A stretch of DNA of 41,391 nucleotides, from assembly GCA_903910555.1 (NCBI GenBank), contig CAIVZZ010000024.1, forward strand, positions 1-41,391. The letters are read 5' to 3'. The stretch is from an uncultured Gemmatimonadota bacterium (GTDB taxonomy: Bacteria; Gemmatimonadota; Gemmatimonadetes; Gemmatimonadales; Gemmatimonadaceae). Position 1 is the stretch's first letter; every line of letters starts with the position of its first letter. This document shows positions 41,137-41,391 of the stretch, one piece after another. Position numbers and translations under genes: made by a program. The notes under the pieces were generated by a model, which saw nothing but the letters and a program-made list of their open reading frames with translations, was not told the DNA's origin and ran no database searches.

Positions 41137-41251
41137 CAGTTAACTCCGGGGGCAGCCGCAACTTCGAGGTGTGCTAGAAAGACGTTCGCTAATCAGCGAA
41201 GCTACCCCGATGGGATCGGAGCGCCAGCTAGTCGGACGGATTTCGGCCACT

Positions 41252-41391
41252 TGAGTTGTACTGAGTTTGGTGGACAGTGAGTTTACGCTACTGCTGCTCC
41301 CCGCTCGAAGTTTGCGGGACTGACATTGCCGAGCGTTGAGTGCCGGCGCGTCGGATTATACCAGCGCTCGATAAAATCAAAGACATCCGCG
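41252..41391 (-). mobile_element. IS3-family insertion sequence, right end (partial)
   Basis: The plus strand from about 41252 reads TGAGTTGTACTGAGTTTGGT followed by GGACA, a TG-starting IS3-type terminal inverted repeat with the GGACA block. The C-terminus of an OrfB transposase follows on the minus strand. The element extends to the right beyond the window. Its end sequence differs from that at the left edge (GAGTGGACAAGCGGG), so the two insertion sequences are of different IS3 subgroups and do not form one composite transposon. Confidence 0.7.
41283..41391 (-). CDS. IS3-family transposase OrfB, C-terminus (partial)
   Basis: The minus-strand frame entering at 41390 encodes 35 residues and ends with TAA at 41285-41283. 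It contains VFDFIERWYNPTRRHSTLG and then NVSPANFE, matching the conserved end of the IS3-family DDE integrase (VFDYIExFYNRxRRHSALGYLSPxxFE). The catalytic residues lie outside the window. OrfB would be the C-terminal part of the OrfAB transposase. Confidence 0.9.
   Translation of the reverse strand, partial: ADVFDFIERWYNPTRRHSTLGNVSPANFERGAAVA

Noticed and set aside
1-41391. the two edge IS3 elements as ends of one composite transposon
   Set aside because: Their terminal repeats differ, so they are different elements, and most of the 41 kb between them looks like ordinary chromosome.

Overview
The window is a GC-rich bacterial chromosome segment, most likely from a member of the Gemmatimonadota or a close soil relative. 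This is inferred from gene style, not from a marker gene: a very large secreted BNR/sortilin-like propeller protein, several secreted M20 and M1 peptidases, an ADOP-type permease remnant, a Cbp1-like coiled-coil lipoprotein, and a 2-oxoacid:ferredoxin oxidoreductase operon. Most starts carry GGAG-type ribosome binding sites, and two genes look leaderless. Both window edges cut into IS3-family insertion sequences on the minus strand: the OrfA N-terminus on the left and the OrfB C-terminus on the right.

Layout. Positions 1-3800 hold the IS end, a 58-aa secreted peptide, a phospholipase-D-like protein with histone-H1-like basic tails, a YjdI-type Fe-S protein, a large secreted protein and a Big-1 lipoprotein. 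Positions 3823-6646 are a tightly overlapping lgt - SDR - dicarboxylate/amino-acid symporter unit ending at a 150-bp palindrome. Positions 6818-11070 (minus) hold the Cbp1-like lipoprotein and the 1065-aa BNR protein. Positions 11185-15633 hold a DUF1801 protein, an unknown secreted protein, an APC amino-acid permease and an AbgB-like M20 amidohydrolase, followed by a 196-bp purine/pyrimidine palindrome. Positions 15907-20560 are a three-gene overlapping operon: a GltD-like FAD/NAD oxidoreductase with its own ferredoxin domain, then KorA and KorB. Together these look like a self-contained 2-oxoglutarate (or other 2-oxoacid) oxidising module. Positions 20670-25128 hold a DUF1905/YdeI protein, a 3' permease fragment cut at a tandem hairpin repeat, and DinB-like, DDAH, GNAT and AlaX genes. 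Positions 25117-36595 hold an O-antigen-ligase-like protein, a 58-aa peptide, an NPP-type phosphodiesterase lipoprotein, a fatty-acyl-CoA ligase, M20 and M1 peptidases, a 25-aa membrane peptide, membrane and secreted proteins and a PMT-like glycosyltransferase.

From about 36600 to the right edge the base composition drops and the gene style changes. The segment begins with a tRNA-Asn-like sequence that has canonical acceptor, anticodon and T arms but no D arm. It continues with a prim-pol/RepA-like helicase, a non-coding stretch with three stem-loops, two overlapping small HTH proteins, two lipoproteins (one with a PEGA domain) and the second IS3 element. It looks like an integrated replicative element or its remnant; no integrase lies inside the window.

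The most unusual items are the D-armless tRNA-Asn-like gene next to the prim-pol island, the KorAB operon with a fused FAD/NAD-ferredoxin partner, three unrelated kinds of long hairpin-forming intergenic DNA, the PLD protein with H1-like tails, and several very small genes with strong ribosome binding sites. All calls are from reading the sequence; no database search was run.
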